This document shows, one piece after another, positions 1 through 6,177 of a DNA stretch of 7,882 bases (position 1 is the first letter of the stretch; each line of letters begins with the position of its first letter). The position numbers were made by a program, and so were the translations under genes. A model generated the notes under the pieces. The model made no database searches. It saw nothing but the letters and a program-made list of their open reading frames with translations, and was not told the origin of the DNA. This DNA comes from Campylobacterales bacterium. GTDB taxonomy: Bacteria > Campylobacterota > Campylobacteria > Campylobacterales > QNZT01. The stretch spans positions 1 to 7,882 of the forward strand of contig DQSO01000021.1 of NCBI GenBank assembly GCA_015663225.1. Reading direction: 5' to 3'.

Positions 1-1
1 C

Positions 2-475
2 AATAACAACTATAAGAGTTATAAATAAAAACTTACCCATTGTTGTAAAATCTTTAGTTGTGTTCATAGCAAAAACTGATAAGCCACCAAAAGCAACAGT
101 TGTGAGTATTAGGGCATTGACTACTATTCCACTAGCACCTGCTGATATAAATTTACCTACTAAAACACTCATAACAAGCCCAGAAATCAGTGCAAAAGCA
201 AATAACATTGCCATATTTAAACCTGGCTTATTTTTAGCAAAACCTATAATAAATATTAGAGCAAATTCCAATATTACAAATCCCCAGTAATACTCTGCTA
301 TTGCAGGTACTCCCATACCAACATAAGCACCAGCTGCACCCACAAGTAGACTTCCAGCAAATAGCTGATAAGTTTGTTTTATAAATGTAGCTAAATCTCT
401 TTCGCCTGATACTACCTCTTCATGTTGATAGTTAGTAGATTGATCTTTAGAGTAATCTCTATTGTATAAACCCAT
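2..475 (-). CDS. Bax inhibitor-1/YccA-family membrane protein (partial, C-terminus beyond left edge)
   Basis: The reading frame starts at ATG 475-473 and stays open to the left edge, giving the first 158 residues; family members such as E. coli YccA and H. pylori HP0920 are about 220-235 aa, so roughly the last third is missing. A hydrophilic N-terminus (residues 1-33, with GERDLATFIKQTYQLFAGSL around 24-43) leads into hydrophobic segments at about 35-56, 62-80, 86-106, 114-136 and 146 onward, matching the BI-1 multi-span fold. The motif LFAGSLLVGAAGAYVG is typical of the family in Campylobacterota. A clear Shine-Dalgarno AGGAGA lies 5-10 bases before the ATG. BI-1/YccA proteins are inner-membrane proteins; some are linked to FtsH protease regulation or to ion leak, but the function here is unknown. 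It is the last visible gene of the minus-strand series and follows the DUF937 gene by 69 bases, with a possible promoter of its own. Family assignment is confident; role is not. Confidence 0.88.
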   Translation of the reverse strand, partial: MGLYNRDYSKDQSTNYQHEEVVSGERDLATFIKQTYQLFAGSLLVGAAGAYVGMGVPAIAEYYWGFVILEFALIFIIGFAKNKPGLNMAMLFAFALISGLVMSVLVGKFISAGASGIVVNALILTTVAFGGLSVFAMNTTKDFTTMGKFLFITLIVVI

Positions 476-502
476 TGTTTCTCCTATATATTTATTAACT
501 CA

Positions 503-508
503 AGTATA
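503..508 (-). promoter_or_regulatory. Possible -10 box for the BI-1 family gene
   Basis: On the minus strand the gap between the DUF937 stop and the BI-1 start contains TATACT (5 of 6 to the TATAAT consensus), about 28 bases before the ATG, which would give a leader of about 20 bases. No convincing -35 box sits at 17 bases, but Campylobacterota housekeeping promoters often lack one. The gap is AT-rich, so a chance match is quite possible. I see no rho-independent terminator in this gap, so read-through from the upstream genes is equally likely. Confidence 0.3.
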
Positions 509-544
509 ATCGTACAATATTAATAAAAGTTTAATATATTTCAA

Positions 545-973
545 CTATTTAAAAAATTTGTTAGCCATATCCATCAGACCATCAACTCCACCGAGCGAGT
601 CAACTATTCCACTACCGTCTCCTGTAGCATTGTCTATCATATTAGGTAGTGCATCTTGTAAGCCACTAAGAGCTGTGTCGGTATCTATTCCTAATATATC
701 TGCAAATTCTGAGATTTTATCACTACCTAACAGTGCTGATAAGCCTTCACTATCAATAGCTTCATTTTCTCCACTACCAACCCATGAAGCTATGATTGAC
801 CCTATATTGCCGTCACCAAGTGATGAGATAATATTTGATAAGTCAAGACCACCTTCACTATTTGTTACAAGCCCTGATAAAGCATTTGAAATTGCATCTG
901 AATCTACTCCATCAGCACCAATTTTATCTTTAAAAAGTGAAGCACCCATACTTATTAAATCTGAAATTTCCAT
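545..973 (-). CDS. YidB-like DUF937 family protein
   Basis: A 142-residue acidic, Gly/Ser/Asp-rich soluble protein with no signal peptide and no membrane segment. It matches the YidB/DUF937 family in length (E. coli YidB is about 132 aa) and in motifs: a Gly-rich N-terminal half, then SWVGSGENEAIDSEGLSALL at 63-82 (the family's W-V-G-x-G-x-N-x-x-I block), a helical segment KISEFADILGID at 86-97, and LPNMIDNATGDG at 109-120, which corresponds to the family's L-P-x-x-(I/V)-D-x-x-T-P/G-x-G block. The family's biochemical role is not settled, so I give no function. The start ATG 973-971 is well supported by AAGGAG five bases upstream. It lies 55 bases downstream of typA on the same strand with no terminator visible between them, so co-transcription is plausible. 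Its ribosome binding site lies inside an inverted repeat (979-1020) that could limit translation. The opposite-strand ORF over the same bases is a shadow. Confidence 0.85.
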   Translation of the reverse strand: MEISDLISMGASLFKDKIGADGVDSDAISNALSGLVTNSEGGLDLSNIISSLGDGNIGSIIASWVGSGENEAIDSEGLSALLGSDKISEFADILGIDTDTALSGLQDALPNMIDNATGDGSGIVDSLGGVDGLMDMANKFFK

Positions 974-978
974 TATTT

Positions 979-1020
979 CTCCTTTTGTATTTGTATTAAC
1001 AGAATATTACACAAAAAGAG
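979..1020 (-). promoter_or_regulatory. Hairpin that can mask the Shine-Dalgarno of the DUF937 gene
   Basis: On the minus strand CTCTTTTTGT (1020-1011) can pair along all ten positions with ACAAAAGGAG (988-979), with one G-U wobble and a loop of 22 bases. The 3' arm contains the AAGGAG Shine-Dalgarno of the DUF937 gene. No U-run follows the stem, so it does not look like an intrinsic terminator. The pairing is directly visible; a role in limiting translation is inference, and the long loop and A/T content make it only moderately stable. Confidence 0.4.
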
Positions 1021-1028
1021 TTAACAGC

Positions 1029-2840
1029 TTATGCTTTAGCTTTTTTTGTCATTCTCTTTCTAACTGTAGGATCAAGATATCTTTTTCTTATTCTTATACT
1101 TATTGGTGTAACTTCAACAAGCTCATCTTCCTCTATCCATTCTAAAGCACTCTCTAGTGTAGGAGTTCTTGGTGGAACAAGCTTTATAGCATCATCAGCA
1201 CCACTACTTCTTACATTTGAAAGTTGTTTACCTTTTATAGGGTTTACATCTAAATCATTTGCTCTTGCGTGTTCACCTATAATCATTCCTACATATACTT
1301 TATCTTGAGGTTTGATAAACATAACACCTCTCTCTTGTAAGTTAGCTATTGAAAAACCAAGAGCTATTCCATTTTCCATAGAAGTAAGTGCACCATTCAT
1401 ACGGTGTTCAATACCACTCATAATAGGTCTATAATCTAAATAAGAGTGATTCATAACACCCTCTCCTTTAGTATCAGTTAAAAATTGACTTCTAAAACCG
1501 ATAAGTCCACGAGCAGGTATTTCAAACTCAATTCTAGTTTGACCATCTCCCGTAGGAGTCATACTTGTCATATCTGCTTTTTTCTTACCAAGTTTTTCAA
1601 TAACAACACCAGTAAACTCATCAGGAACATCAACAACTAAGTGTTCAAATGGCTCCATAGATACACCATCAATCTCTTTGATGATAACTTCTGGACGACC
1701 AATACTAAACTCAAAACCTTCTCTTCTCATGTTTTCTGCAAGTATTGTTATCTGTAACTCACCACGACCTGAAACTTTAAAGTGACCCTCTCCACTACTC
1801 TCATATTTCATAGCTATATTAGTTTGCATCTCTGCCTCTAATCTCTCAGCAATCTTATTTGAAGTTACAAACTTACCTTCTGTTCCAGCAAGAGGAGAGT
1901 TATTTACACTCATGGTAACCGATAGTGTAGGCTCTTCAATATGTAGTGGATCCAATCCAACTGGATTTGCACTATCAGCTAGTGTATCTCCAACATCAAG
2001 AGTATCAAAACCAGCAACAGCAACTATATCACCACTAAATGCTTCATCAATATCTATTCTCTCAAGCCCGTGAAAACCGATTAGTTTACTAATCCTACCA
2101 GGTACTTTTTCACCATTTGCTTTAACTAAAGTTACATTTTGGTTTTTTGAAATTTTACCATTAAATATTCTAGCAATACCGATTTTTCCAACAAAGTTGT
2201 CATAATCAAGTGTAAATACTTGAAGTTGTAGTGGATTATCAACACTTCCTTTTGGTTTAGGAATTTCTTTTATGATAGTGTCTAAAATAGGAAGAATATT
2301 ATCATCAGGATCTTCTAAATTAATTTTTGCATAACCATTTTTAGCAGCAGCATAAACTACTGGAAATTCCAACTGCTCGTCATTTGCATCAAGAGCAACA
2401 AATAGGTCAAATATCTCATCAACAACACGATCAGGTTCTGCAGCAGCTTTATCTATTTTATTTATTATAACTATTGGTCTTATTCCAAGTTCAAGAGCTT
2501 TTTTTACAACAAACTTAGTTTGAGGCATAACACCCTCTTGTGCATCAACAAGTAAAAGTACACTATCCACCATCTTTAAAACTCGCTCAACTTCTCCACC
2601 AAAATCAGCATGACCTGGAGTATCTATAATATTGATTTTATAATTATTATAAGTGATAGCTGTATTTTTAGCAAGGATTGTAATACCTCTCTCTTTTTCT
2701 ATATCATTACTATCCATCATTCTCTCATCTGTCTGGGTATGCTCATCAAAAGTACCAGATTGTTTAAGTAGCTCATCTACTAAAGTTGTTTTACCATGAT
2801 CAACATGAGCAATAACTGCTATGTTTCTAATCTCTTGCAT
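1029..2840 (-). CDS. typA: Ribosome-associated translational GTPase TypA/BipA
   Basis: A complete 603-residue protein, close to the usual length (E. coli BipA is 607). TypA/BipA is an EF-G-like GTPase that binds the 70S ribosome and is linked to 50S assembly, stress and cold adaptation. The GTPase motifs are all present: P-loop AHVDHGKTT at 11-19, switch I ERGITI at 50-55, DTPGH at 73-77 (with the catalytic His of translational GTPases at 77), and NKID at 127-130. After the G domain comes a beta-barrel domain II (about 200-290), then EF-G-like domains III and V ([20 protein letters not shown] around 357-376 and [19 protein letters not shown] further on). The BipA-specific C-terminal domain follows and ends in a basic tail ([20 protein letters not shown]). 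The start ATG 2840-2838 begins the conserved N-terminus [12 protein letters not shown] and has AGGAT eight to twelve bases upstream. It is divergent from the S26-like frame and is probably the first gene of a minus-strand unit. Confidence 0.98.
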   Translation of the reverse strand: MQEIRNIAVIAHVDHGKTTLVDELLKQSGTFDEHTQTDERMMDSNDIEKERGITILAKNTAITYNNYKINIIDTPGHADFGGEVERVLKMVDSVLLLVDAQEGVMPQTKFVVKKALELGIRPIVIINKIDKAAAEPDRVVDEIFDLFVALDANDEQLEFPVVYAAAKNGYAKINLEDPDDNILPILDTIIKEIPKPKGSVDNPLQLQVFTLDYDNFVGKIGIARIFNGKISKNQNVTLVKANGEKVPGRISKLIGFHGLERIDIDEAFSGDIVAVAGFDTLDVGDTLADSANPVGLDPLHIEEPTLSVTMSVNNSPLAGTEGKFVTSNKIAERLEAEMQTNIAMKYESSGEGHFKVSGRGELQITILAENMRREGFEFSIGRPEVIIKEIDGVSMEPFEHLVVDVPDEFTGVVIEKLGKKKADMTSMTPTGDGQTRIEFEIPARGLIGFRSQFLTDTKGEGVMNHSYLDYRPIMSGIEHRMNGALTSMENGIALGFSIANLQERGVMFIKPQDKVYVGMIIGEHARANDLDVNPIKGKQLSNVRSSGADDAIKLVPPRTPTLESALEWIEEDELVEVTPISIRIRKRYLDPTVRKRMTKKAKA

Positions 2841-2872
2841 AATTTATCCTATAATTTTTTAAATTTTTGCGA

Positions 2873-2901
2873 ATTATATCTAAATAAGCTGAATAAGTCA
2901 G
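2873..2901 (-). promoter_or_regulatory. Sigma-70 type promoter for typA
   Basis: On the minus strand CTGACT (2901-2896, 4 of 6 to the -35 consensus) is followed after exactly 17 bases by a perfect TATAAT (2878-2873). Transcription would begin around 2866, leaving a leader of about 25 bases with the AGGAT ribosome binding site before typA. The -35 box lies inside the first codons of the S26-like frame on the other strand. Confidence 0.6.
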
Positions 2902-3408
2902 TATTACAACTTTGCATTATTATCTATTACAACTTGTCAGCTCAATGCGGATACCACTTTAAAAGCAAACTTAACTTGTATAGACTATTCAGATGTAAGA
3001 ACACTAGAGGGAAACTCTATAGCTCCTGTTGTCTTAAATGGTACAAAACTTCTTTTGCTGGGAGCTTACTATAAGTGTAACAAACCTCGTCTTGGTGAAG
3101 TAGTACTCTATCGTTGGGGAAACAACATAAATCTAGCCAAAATTATTAAAGCACAAGAGGGTGATTTATTGGAGATAAAAAAGTTAAAAAATAAGTACCA
3201 ACTCTATATTAATAAAAAACCACTATTTAACTCTTTAGGTGAGTCATATAGTTTTAAAGAGAGAAAGAGTTTTGGAGTATTGACCCTCTCAACTGGAGTG
3301 ATACCAAAAAATAGACTTCTGCTTCTTGGCGAGAGTATAAGAAGTTCATATGATAGTAAAAAGTTTGGATTAGTTTCTATAGACTCTTTATCTATGATAG
3401 AAGTTTAA
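2893..3408 (+). CDS. S26-type signal-peptidase-like protein, start codon not identifiable (possibly 5'-damaged)
   Basis: The frame is open from just after TGA 2890-2892 to TAA 3406-3408, 171 codons. It reads like a small periplasmic S26 peptidase (TraF/SipS size). Numbering from codon 2893, a hydrophobic stretch ending LNAD at 17-20 looks like a signal peptide; EGNSIAPVV at 39-47 matches the Ser box (G-x-SM-x-P), placing the nucleophile at Ser42; PRLGEVVLYR at 65-74 and AKIIKAQEGD at 82-91 match the RGDVVxxR and KRxxxxxGD boxes, placing the general base at Lys83. GESIRSSYDSKKFG at 146-159 matches the final GDNxxxSxDSRxxG box, with DN changed to ES. The Ser-Lys spacing of 41 is as in B. subtilis SipS (43/83). 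No ATG, GTG or CTG lies in frame before the Ser box. The only NTG start, TTG 3055, would give 117 aa without Ser42, so I mark the longer frame. No clear ribosome binding site precedes it. The N-terminus could come from an ATA/ATT start or a frameshift, or the gene could be dead. The substrate is unknown. Confidence 0.6.
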   Translation: MSQYYNFALLSITTCQLNADTTLKANLTCIDYSDVRTLEGNSIAPVVLNGTKLLLLGAYYKCNKPRLGEVVLYRWGNNINLAKIIKAQEGDLLEIKKLKNKYQLYINKKPLFNSLGESYSFKERKSFGVLTLSTGVIPKNRLLLLGESIRSSYDSKKFGLVSIDSLSMIEV

Positions 3409-3424
3409 GAGAACTCTTCCAAGA

Positions 3425-3504
3425 TATAAAAGAGATTATATAAGACAAAAAGTTAATACTTTTTAAAATCCATCACTACTACAAAAGATTTATCTCTTTT
3501 TATA
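3425..3504. repeat. Nested AT-rich inverted repeats after the S26-like frame
   Basis: An outer pair, TATAAAAGAGAT (3425-3436) and ATCTCTTTTTATA (3492-3504), is complementary with one bulged base. Inside it lies a perfect 7-bp hairpin, AAAAAGT-TAAT-ACTTTTT (3447-3464). It lies 17 bases after the stop of the S26-like frame, so it could act as a weak terminator or as a structured 3' end. It has almost no G/C and no clean U-run after the outer stem, and chance pairing in such AT-rich DNA is a real alternative. Confidence 0.35.
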
Positions 3505-3542
3505 ACTAATAAATCTCCCCTTAGTCTATCTTGCAAAAGCAT
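3453..3542 (-). CDS. Possible 29-residue small ORF or gene remnant
   Basis: In the spacer between the S26-like frame and fliK, the minus strand has ATG 3542-3540 running to TAA 3455-3453. The peptide starts MLLQDRLRGDLLVIKRD and ends VVVMDFKKY, which has a protein-like mix of residues. I see no Shine-Dalgarno before the ATG. The frame is also open upstream for about 19 further codons without a start, so it may be a remnant of something longer. I do not recognise it; it may well be non-coding. Confidence 0.15.
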   Translation of the reverse strand: MLLQDRLRGDLLVIKRDKSFVVVMDFKKY

Positions 3543-3584
3543 AATATTGAGTATTATGTCTAAATTCCTAAAAAAATTACAATG

Positions 3585-3602
3585 TTGGAATATATTTTGC
3601 TA
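3585..3602 (+). promoter_or_regulatory. Sigma-54 (RpoN) promoter for fliK-flgD-flgE
   Basis: TTGGAATATATTTTGCTA carries the invariant GG (3587-3588) and GC (3599-3600) separated by exactly 10 bases, as sigma-54 requires, in a context close to the Campylobacter consensus TTGGAAC-N5-TTGCTT. Transcription should start near 3612, giving a leader of about 26 bases that contains AAAGG seven bases before the fliK ATG. In Campylobacter and Helicobacter, hook genes belong to the RpoN class controlled by the FlgS/FlgR two-component system, which fits the genes downstream. Confidence 0.82.
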
Positions 3603-3637
3603 TTAAATTCTTATAAATAATAGATAAAGGTTAAAGT

Positions 3638-5227
3638 ATGTCAATGATGACTTTAGATGCAGCAGTAAATAATAAAGATATTAAATTTTTATCAAAAGAT
3701 ATAAAAGGATTAGAAGAAAGTGAAGATGGTAATTTTTTTGAAAGTATTATTGAAGAGTTACTTGGAAGTGCAAAAGATGATAGTTCAAAAGCATTTCTAT
3801 TAGAAAAACTTCTAAATCTTTCATCATCTAGTGAAAAAGATAAAAATATAATAACAGCTTTTTCAGGTGAAGAGTTAAATCTAGATAGTATAAAAGATAT
3901 TGATACTATATCAGTAGAAGATCTATTAAAGTTAGCAGTTTTACTAAAAAATTCGATGGATGATAAGTCTATTGAAGATTTTTCAATAGATTCTAAAGAG
4001 TTAAAACCACTATTAAGTGATAAAAACTTCCAAATAGATATAAAAAGTGCAACAAATATAAAAGAACTTCTACAAGTTGCTAAAAAGTATGATATAGAAG
4101 TTAAAAATTTCCAGTTTTTTAAAGAAGAATTAGCGATTGACACTCAAAATATACAAGCAATAAAGCAGTTAAAGAGTGAAGATATATTTAAACTTATAGA
4201 AAACAAGCTTGAAAGCAGGGTAGCACAACTCTCAACAGATGTAAAAAATACTATACCAAAAGAGCATACATTAAAAGAGTTGTTAGTAAATTTAAATAAA
4301 ATTAAAGATGAAGATAAAAATATAGATAAAGTTACTAAATTGGATATTAAACCAGTAGTAAAAAATAGTGATGATAAACAACTTAATACTAAAGTAACTA
4401 TTAAAAATCAAGATGACAAATTAGTTGTACAAGATATAAAAGTTATAAAAACACAGCAAAAGACAGAAGAAAATATAGTTAAAACAAAAGTAATTACTGA
4501 AGTTATAAATAAAACAGATAATATCCCAAAACAAGTTCAAGTAGTAACAAAAACTGGTGAAAAAATAGATAATAAAAAAGATGATATAGAAGTTAAAATA
4601 GATAAAAAGATAGAGCAAGTTCAAAAAGTAGATTCTACTAAATCTAATATTCTACATGATATTAAGAATATTGATATAAAAAAACCACAAATTACTTTAT
4701 CTCAAATTTTAAAATCTGTTGAAAACAGTGAATCTAAAGTATCCCAAAGTGATGTTGAAGTGGAAGTTGATAAACCACATATTCAAAAAATTGACACTAT
4801 AGTTTCAACTCAAAAAACTTCACATGATAAAGAGCCAGTTCAGTTTAAAAGAACATTTGATTCTTTTGCAATGGATTTTAAAGAAAAAGTAGAAGCATAT
4901 AAACCACCTCTTATGAAAGTTAAGATGCAACTAAACCCTATGGGACTTGGTGAGGTTGATGTAACTATTATAAATAGAGGAAATAACTTACATATAAATG
5001 TAAACTCAAATCAAAATACAATAGCACTATTCTCACAAAATCAAGCAGAGTTTAAAACCTCACTTATAAATATGGGATTTAGTGAACTAAGTATGAATTT
5101 CAATGAAAATGGTAAAAATCCAAAAGATAATCAACAGAGCAAAAAATCAAGAGAGTTAGATGAGAATTTTGAAGAGTTTGAAGCTGATAGCGAAAACTTT
5201 GAGATAGTAACACCAAGATATGTATAG
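3638..5227 (+). CDS. fliK: Flagellar hook-length control protein FliK
   Basis: A 529-residue protein acting as the secreted ruler that measures hook length and switches the flagellar export gate from hook to filament substrates. The C-terminal Flg_hook domain (about 404-490) is recognisable: it holds the family signature LNPMGLGEVDVTI at 432-444, followed by NNLHINVNSNQNTIALFSQN and a last helix around 470-480 that ends in LINMGF. The N-terminal part has acidic, helical stretches (about 20-200), including IKELLQVAKKYDIEVKNFQF at 141-160. The middle (about 205-400) is a Lys/Asp/Ile/Val-rich low-complexity linker rather than the Pro/Gln-rich one of enteric FliK, as expected for an AT-rich genome. 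The very end is acidic (DENFEEFEADSENFE). Start ATG 3638 sits behind AAAGG and the RpoN promoter. Its TAG overlaps the flgD ribosome binding site, so the two are translationally close. Minus-strand ORFs across it are shadows of the A-rich sequence. Confidence 0.9.
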   Translation: MSMMTLDAAVNNKDIKFLSKDIKGLEESEDGNFFESIIEELLGSAKDDSSKAFLLEKLLNLSSSSEKDKNIITAFSGEELNLDSIKDIDTISVEDLLKLAVLLKNSMDDKSIEDFSIDSKELKPLLSDKNFQIDIKSATNIKELLQVAKKYDIEVKNFQFFKEELAIDTQNIQAIKQLKSEDIFKLIENKLESRVAQLSTDVKNTIPKEHTLKELLVNLNKIKDEDKNIDKVTKLDIKPVVKNSDDKQLNTKVTIKNQDDKLVVQDIKVIKTQQKTEENIVKTKVITEVINKTDNIPKQVQVVTKTGEKIDNKKDDIEVKIDKKIEQVQKVDSTKSNILHDIKNIDIKKPQITLSQILKSVENSESKVSQSDVEVEVDKPHIQKIDTIVSTQKTSHDKEPVQFKRTFDSFAMDFKEKVEAYKPPLMKVKMQLNPMGLGEVDVTIINRGNNLHINVNSNQNTIALFSQNQAEFKTSLINMGFSELSMNFNENGKNPKDNQQSKKSRELDENFEEFEADSENFEIVTPRYV

Positions 5228-5230
5228 GAG
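5226..5230 (+). promoter_or_regulatory. flgD ribosome binding site overlapping the fliK stop codon
   Basis: AGGAG at 5226-5230 shares two bases with the TAG stop of fliK (5225-5227) and lies six bases before the flgD ATG at 5237. The layout suggests that ribosomes ending on fliK can reinitiate on flgD. Confidence 0.75.
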
Positions 5231-5236
5231 AAAAAG

Positions 5237-6175
5237 ATGGCAGATTTAAGTATAGGTAGTAGTAGTTCAGCACTTGATGGAATAAGTGTAAACCCAAATA
5301 GTACGTTAAATAAAGATGATTTTTTAAAACTTCTTATCACTCAACTTCAGTATCAAGATCCAACAGCACCAATGGATAGTGGAGAAATTTTAACTCAAAC
5401 ATCTCAACTAGCAGCCCTTGAAGCTCAGCAAAATACAAACAAAGCATTAGAACAGTTAAGTAATAGTTTTAAAGACAATAAAAATTTTGCAGCAGTATCA
5501 TCAATAGGTAAGATGGCTAGGCTAGATACAAAGGTAGATTTAAATAAAAATATTGATGGTAGTTTAAGTCCTGTAAATTTTGATTTAGTTTTTAATGAAG
5601 GTGTTAAATCAGGTGAAATTAAAATCTATAATGATCAAAATAATCTTGTAAAAATAATTAAATTAGATGAAATGACAAAAGGTAGACACTCCTTTACTTG
5701 GGACGGACTAACAGATGCAGGTGAAAAAGCAAATACTGGTGAATACAAAATTTATAGTGAGTATGAAGCATATAGAACAATAGATAAAAGTGGAACATTG
5801 ATTGAAAATGAAGATGGTAGTTTAAGACCTATAAACTTTGAGTTAGATTTTCAAGAAGATGTAAAAGAAGGAAATATAAAAATTTATAATTCAAATAAAG
5901 AAGTTGTAAAAACTATAGATATAGGCGAGACCATACAAGGCAAAGCTCTATTTAGCTGGGACGGTATAAAAGATAATGGTGAAAAAGCTATAGAAGGAGA
6001 GTATACCATACAAGCTTCTTATGAAGGACAACAACCTATTCGATTAGCAGCTGATTTTGGTACATATAAAATAGAATCAGTTAAGTTTGAAGATGAAAAA
6101 ACATATTTAAAAATCAATGGTTCATTTATATCTTTTGATGAAGTTCAAGAGATTTTTGAAGAGAAAGTGAGTTAA
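5237..6175 (+). CDS. flgD: Flagellar hook cap / assembly protein FlgD, with duplicated Ig-like domain
   Basis: A 312-residue hook-cap scaffold that sits on the growing hook tip and guides FlgE subunits into place. The conserved N-terminal region is clear: LNKDDFLKLLITQLQYQDPT at 24-43, then APMDSGEILTQTSQLAALE to about 62, the part needed for export and the family hallmark. A Tudor-like domain starts at about 87 (VSSIGKMARLD) and resumes at the C-terminus (GTYKIESVKFEDE to SFDEVQEIF, 275-307). Between these halves are two copies of the Ig-like domain, 105-178 and 191-264, each with IKIYN, a Trp-Asp-Gly (WDG at 155 and 241) and GEKA/GEY motifs. E. coli FlgD (231 aa) has one. The copies align without gaps at 39 of 74 identical residues. 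The ATG is preceded by AGGAG six bases upstream. It is the second gene of the fliK operon, nine bases after fliK and two before flgE. Confidence 0.95.
   Translation: MADLSIGSSSSALDGISVNPNSTLNKDDFLKLLITQLQYQDPTAPMDSGEILTQTSQLAALEAQQNTNKALEQLSNSFKDNKNFAAVSSIGKMARLDTKVDLNKNIDGSLSPVNFDLVFNEGVKSGEIKIYNDQNNLVKIIKLDEMTKGRHSFTWDGLTDAGEKANTGEYKIYSEYEAYRTIDKSGTLIENEDGSLRPINFELDFQEDVKEGNIKIYNSNKEVVKTIDIGETIQGKALFSWDGIKDNGEKAIEGEYTIQASYEGQQPIRLAADFGTYKIESVKFEDEKTYLKINGSFISFDEVQEIFEEKVS
5549..6028 (+). repeat. Tandem in-frame duplication inside flgD (5549-5770 and 5807-6028)
   Basis: Two 222-base units with a period of 258 bases encode the two Ig-like domains of FlgD. At the protein level 39 of 74 aligned residues are identical with no gaps by hand count. 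At the DNA level the units begin with nearly the same bases around GATGGTAGTTTAAG. The 12-codon linker between them (5771-5806) has no counterpart within the units. Confidence 0.85.
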
Positions 6176-6177
6176 CA

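Noticed and set aside
60..290. A 76-codon plus-strand ORF at the left edge
   Set aside because: It is the shadow of the BI-1 family gene, which has clear family motifs and a strong ribosome binding site.
558..1145. A 195-codon plus-strand ORF opposite the DUF937 gene
   Set aside because: It is the antisense shadow of a Gly/Ser/Asp-rich gene, rich in Ser/Pro/Ile, and runs into typA. It has no family features.
2796..3074. A 92-codon plus-strand ORF over the typA start and the S26-like region
   Set aside because: It overlaps the start of typA on the other strand, has an odd composition (Asn/Leu/Cys/Tyr-rich), and competes with the S26-like frame that carries recognisable motifs. At most a short part could belong to a frameshifted signal peptide.
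3631..4143. A 170-codon minus-strand ORF inside fliK
   Set aside because: It is Ser/Phe/Leu-rich antisense of an A-rich gene, with no domain and no ribosome binding site that I can support.
4421..4624. A 67-codon, very Phe/Tyr/Ile-rich minus-strand ORF that looks like a membrane peptide
   Set aside because: The hydrophobicity is what the antisense of a Lys/Asp/Ile-rich linker always gives; there is no independent evidence.
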